Below, one piece after another: positions 60,578 through 64,000 of a stretch of DNA of 64,000 bases. Every line of letters begins with the position of its first letter. Within the stretch, counting starts at the first letter, position 1. Position numbers and translations under genes: made by a program. The stretch lies in assembly GCF_903166585.1 (NCBI RefSeq), contig NZ_CAESCM010000001.1, positions 627,079-691,078 of the forward strand, in the 5' to 3' direction. The notes under the pieces are model-generated. The model was not told the DNA's origin, did no database searches, and was given only the letters and a program-made list of their open reading frames with translations. Source of the stretch: Pedobacter ghigonis. GTDB taxonomy: Bacteria > Bacteroidota > Bacteroidia > Sphingobacteriales > Sphingobacteriaceae.

Positions 60578-63500
60578 ATGAAAGCCCTGCTCATCCTTAC
60601 ATTTGCACTTTTCGCTATTGCAGGTAATGCGCAAAATCAATACGCTTTTAAACACCTCAATGTAGAGAACGGACTTTCGCAAAGTTCGGTGCTCTCTATA
60701 GCCCAGGATGCCCGGGGATTTATCTGGTTCGGAACCCGTTTCGGATTGAACAAATACGATTCTCAATCTTTCAAGATCTATAACTACGAAAAAGGCAATA
60801 AAAAAAGCCTGAGCGCATCTTCATACCTTTCTTCTATTCTATCACTTAAAAACGGATCGTTGCTGATTGGCACATTTGGCGGACTAAATAAATACAATGA
60901 AAAAGACGATAATTTTGACCGTTACCTGCACGATGACAGCGTACCTACCAGCCTCAGCAGCTCGTCTATAAACTGCATTTACCAGGATAAAAAAAACAGG
61001 GTTTGGGTAGGCACAGGAAACGGATTAAATTTACTAACCGACACCACAAAATATCGCTTTAAACATTTTTTATATAACAAAAATCAGCGCGAGCAAGTTT
61101 ACACCATTACCGAAGATCATAATGGCACCCTTTGGTTAAGTACCAGCAGCGGCCTAATGAACATGCGTATTAACGGTGGTAAAGTAATATTCAAATACTT
61201 TAAATCCTATAGCGACGAGCTTAACAAAGCCGTTGATAACCATGTAACCACTATGGTAGAAGACCGCGAAAACAACCTTTGGATTGGTACCAAACAAACC
61301 GGTGTAAGCAAACTTAACTTAAGCACCGAACAAATTACAAACTATAAATATTCGAGCCTTAACCCACAGGGCATAACCAGTAATAATGTGCGTAAAATTA
61401 TGCTCGATCGGGAAGGTAAACTGTGGATTGGCACCCTACATGGCATAAATATTTATAATCCGGCAACTAAAAGCTTCAGCACTTTACAAAATGAACCCGA
61501 AAATCCGGCCAGCTTAAGTCAAAATTCGGTTTACGATATTTACCAGGACCGCCAGGGTATTATTTGGGTGGGCACTTATTATGGAGCCGTAAACATGGTG
61601 TACCCCAACTACACGCCATTTAAGGTTTACCGAAGCACCACCACACCAAATGGACTGAGCAGCAACGTAGTGAGTGCCATTATGGAAGATCAGTACCAAA
61701 ACCTGTGGATTGCAACCGAAGGCGAAGGCATTAATTATTACGACAGGAAAAACAATGTTTTTACCCGTTATAAAAACAACCCCAATAACCCGGCAAGTTT
61801 AAGCGCCAATTTGGTCAAATCGGTTATCCGCGATAAAAACAATAAAATTTGGATCGGTACGCACTATGGCGGGTTAAACCTTTTTAAGCCTGAAACCAAA
61901 AGTTTTGTGCGTTATACCAGTCGCACCAACGATACTTCCACTTTAAGCAGCGATGAAATTACAGTTGTTTTTGAAGATAGTTTCGGAAGGTTTTGGGTAG
62001 GTACCAATCGTGGTTTAAATAGTTTCAACACGCAAACAGGTAAATTTATACGCAACAGGATTAATGGCCTTGCCGATGCGGTGCTTTACATTTTCGAAGA
62101 TGGCAAAAGAACCCTGTGGGTGGCAACAAACTCAGGCCTTTACCAGTTAAAAAATGGCACTGATAAATTTGCACGCCGTGTGGCAGCCAATCCCGAAATT
62201 TTAAAGTATAACGAAATCAGTTGCATAACCGAAAATAAAACAGGTTATCTCTTAATTGGTACCATTAGAAACGGACTGTTTAAGCTCCACCCCGAAAAGC
62301 ACCAGTATAAGCGGATAACCATTCAGGATGGCCTGCCCAGCAATGCCATTATGGGTATTCTGGAAGATGATTTTCAGAACCTGTGGATTACTACCGATAA
62401 AGGCCTATGTAAATACAACCCGGTACTAAATACCTTTAAAATTTACAACACCAAAGATGGATTACCTGGAAACGAGTTTAATTACAAATCGTTTTTAAGG
62501 GATAGTAGAGGACAATTTTTCTTTGGAGGACTAAGCGGAATGGTAAGCTTTTACCCCAATCAGATCAAAGAAAACAAAACCACGCCACCTGTTATTTTTA
62601 CGGGATTAAAACTATTTAACAAACCTGTTTCGCTAAACAGCAAAGATGGTTTGCTTAAACAAAACATCAGTACCATAAAATCGATTACGTTCGAGTCCCA
62701 TCAAAATGTATTTTCTATCGATTTTACAGTACTTAACTTTATTAAATCAACTAAAAACCGTTTCGCCTATAAGTTAGAAGGCTTCGAAAAAAACTGGAAC
62801 TATGTAGATATCCCTTCTGCAAGTTACACCAACCTCTCGCCAGGCAACTACACACTTACCGTTAAAGGAAGCAATAACGATGGCCTTTGGACAAAGGAGG
62901 CAAGTACCCTCCAGATTAAAATTCTACCTCCATTTTATCGTACCTGGTGGGCGTACCTGTTTTATTTCTGTGCTTTTGCAGCCATATCTTTTGTATTTAT
63001 CCGTTATTTGCTGATTAAAGCCGTACTTAAAAAGGAAAAAGAGATTAACGAACATAAACTCGAATTTTTCACCAATATCTCGCACGAAATCCGTACACCT
63101 TTAACACTCATTGTTGGCCCTTTAGATAAATTAATAGAAAATGCTAAGGATGATCCTGCGCTGAACAGGGATTTGCAACCGATTAAAAATAATGCACACC
63201 GCTTAATGAACCTGGTTACAGAGTTGCTGGATTTTAGAAAAGCGGAGAGTGGAAAAATGACCTTGCATGTAAGTCCGGGCAATGTGGTAAAATTTTGCAG
63301 GGAAATATTCCTGGCTTTTCAAAACATGGCTATTTCCAAAAACATAGATTATAGCTTCGAAACCAATCAAACAGAACTAGAGCTATACTTTGATAAGGTA
63401 CAAATGGAAAAGGTTTTGTTTAACCTGCTTTCAAACGCGTTCAAATTTACACCAACAAACGGGAAAATCAGTTTAAAAATTAACCAGGAAAATCAGTTTA

Positions 63501-64000
63501 TCCAAATTCAGGTGAGCGATAACGGAAAAGGGATTCCTTTAGAAAACCAGGCCGGTTTATTTTCCAATTTTTACCAGGCCAATGCCACAACTACCATTGG
63601 CACCGGTTTAGGCCTATCTTTATCAAAGAGCATTATAGAATTGCACCGTGGCCACATTACCTTCCAAAGCAGTCCTAAAAGTAATAATGATTTCGGCGCT
63701 ACCACATTTACCGTAAGTTTAAAGAAAGGCAAAGCACATTTTAATGAGGATGATTTTATAACCGACTATGTATATTATGATCATGCATTAAACTACAATA
63801 TAGAAGCTATACCAGATAAACAAAGCCTGGTTGATCAAAACCAGCAGGAGCCATTGCCCGTAGCGCATAAAAAATACAGCATTTTACTGGTAGAAGATAA
63901 CCAAGATGTAAGGGCATTTATTAAAAATGCGCTAAGCGGTATTTATACCATTTACGAAAGCGAAAACGGAGCTACGGGCTTAGAACTGGCACTGGAAGTG
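60578..64000 (+). CDS. Hybrid two-component system sensor/regulator (partial at right edge)
   Basis: The ATG at 60578 opens a frame that runs in frame to the end, giving 1141 residues. A signal peptide (1-18) is followed by a sensor of two beta-propellers built of Reg_prop repeats (for example QDARGFIWFGTRFGLNKYD, EDRENNLWIGTKQTGVSKL), a Y_Y_Y domain (about 705-785) and a transmembrane segment near 790-810. The HisKA region has phospho-accepting His836 in ISHEIRTPL. A HATPase domain (NLLSNAFKFTP) and the start of a receiver (ILLVEDNQDVRAFI near 1104) follow. The AraC output domain is expected beyond the edge. Such proteins bind a periplasmic oligosaccharide and activate the adjacent SusC/D locus. 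Confidence 0.95.
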   Translation, partial: MKALLILTFALFAIAGNAQNQYAFKHLNVENGLSQSSVLSIAQDARGFIWFGTRFGLNKYDSQSFKIYNYEKGNKKSLSASSYLSSILSLKNGSLLIGTFGGLNKYNEKDDNFDRYLHDDSVPTSLSSSSINCIYQDKKNRVWVGTGNGLNLLTDTTKYRFKHFLYNKNQREQVYTITEDHNGTLWLSTSSGLMNMRINGGKVIFKYFKSYSDELNKAVDNHVTTMVEDRENNLWIGTKQTGVSKLNLSTEQITNYKYSSLNPQGITSNNVRKIMLDREGKLWIGTLHGINIYNPATKSFSTLQNEPENPASLSQNSVYDIYQDRQGIIWVGTYYGAVNMVYPNYTPFKVYRSTTTPNGLSSNVVSAIMEDQYQNLWIATEGEGINYYDRKNNVFTRYKNNPNNPASLSANLVKSVIRDKNNKIWIGTHYGGLNLFKPETKSFVRYTSRTNDTSTLSSDEITVVFEDSFGRFWVGTNRGLNSFNTQTGKFIRNRINGLADAVLYIFEDGKRTLWVATNSGLYQLKNGTDKFARRVAANPEILKYNEISCITENKTGYLLIGTIRNGLFKLHPEKHQYKRITIQDGLPSNAIMGILEDDFQNLWITTDKGLCKYNPVLNTFKIYNTKDGLPGNEFNYKSFLRDSRGQFFFGGLSGMVSFYPNQIKENKTTPPVIFTGLKLFNKPVSLNSKDGLLKQNISTIKSITFESHQNVFSIDFTVLNFIKSTKNRFAYKLEGFEKNWNYVDIPSASYTNLSPGNYTLTVKGSNNDGLWTKEASTLQIKILPPFYRTWWAYLFYFCAFAAISFVFIRYLLIKAVLKKEKEINEHKLEFFTNISHEIRTPLTLIVGPLDKLIENAKDDPALNRDLQPIKNNAHRLMNLVTELLDFRKAESGKMTLHVSPGNVVKFCREIFLAFQNMAISKNIDYSFETNQTELELYFDKVQMEKVLFNLLSNAFKFTPTNGKISLKINQENQFIQIQVSDNGKGIPLENQAGLFSNFYQANATTTIGTGLGLSLSKSIIELHRGHITFQSSPKSNNDFGATTFTVSLKKGKAHFNEDDFITDYVYYDHALNYNIEAIPDKQSLVDQNQQEPLPVAHKKYSILLVEDNQDVRAFIKNALSGIYTIYESENGATGLELALEV

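Noticed and set aside
1..64000. CRISPR arrays, prophage, integrase or conjugation genes
   Set aside because: No regularly spaced direct repeats with unique spacers and no phage, integrase or relaxase gene was seen.

Overview
The window looks like a chromosomal segment of a Bacteroidota bacterium of the Sphingobacteriaceae, most probably Pedobacter or a close relative. The reasons are four SusC/SusD outer-membrane uptake pairs, a hybrid two-component system sensor, a low-to-moderate GC content, promoter boxes of the Bacteroidota TAnnTTTG type, and gene families (DUF1475, PVC-type CxxCH proteins, PTH2-like protein, KduI/KduD) typical of soil Pedobacter. No 16S or marker gene is present, so the genus is an inference.

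Layout. 1-2.6 kb: three lipid or membrane genes (DUF1295, DUF1475, fatty acid desaturase) and a sugar-isomerase-like cupin, all on the minus strand. 2.9-15.4 kb: a polysaccharide utilisation locus read leftward, with SusC, SusD, a terminator, SusC, SusD, a LacI regulator and a polysaccharide-lyase-like lipoprotein. Two CG-centred palindromes upstream of the first SusC are candidate LacI operators. 16-18 kb: a DoxX-like membrane protein and an HxlR/SDR divergent pair with an inverted repeat between them. 18-26 kb: single exported proteins (a beta-helix protein with a C-terminal PDZ domain, an agmatine-deiminase-family lipoprotein, a LamG plus endonuclease/exonuclease/phosphatase fusion, an unknown secreted protein) and an AraC regulator. 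26-29.5 kb: a LytS/LytR-type two-component pair upstream of an exported CocE-type hydrolase.

30-38.8 kb: a six-gene leftward operon under a divergent AraC regulator. It holds a sugar isomerase/epimerase, an enolase-superfamily dehydratase-like enzyme, a VOC protein, a D-2-hydroxyacid dehydrogenase, an exported ThuA protein, and a 1073-residue exported fusion of a degenerate SGNH domain, a beta-propeller dehydrogenase, HEAT repeats and cytochrome c. It looks like an oxidative sugar or sugar-acid pathway and is the best candidate for something undescribed.

38.9-43.8 kb: housekeeping and accessory genes, tRNA-Ala(GGC), a remnant of what may be a polymorphic-toxin tail beside a small possible immunity gene, a CAT-like acyltransferase and HAD pair, a Crp/Fnr regulator and a beta-carbonic anhydrase. 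43.9-64 kb: a second utilisation locus, controlled by a divergent hybrid two-component sensor (cut by the right edge). SusC-SusD-SusC-SusD is followed by a PL8 lyase, a GH88 unsaturated glucuronyl hydrolase, a DUF2264 (GH154-like) protein, KduI and KduD. Together these would bind and import a uronic-acid polysaccharide, cleave it by elimination, release the unsaturated uronate and convert it toward 2-keto-3-deoxygluconate. No sulfatase is present, so an unsulfated substrate is most likely.

The first gene (DUF1295) and the last (hybrid sensor) are cut by the window edges. No CRISPR array, insertion sequence or prophage was found. Several short dispersed inverted-repeat elements lie between genes.
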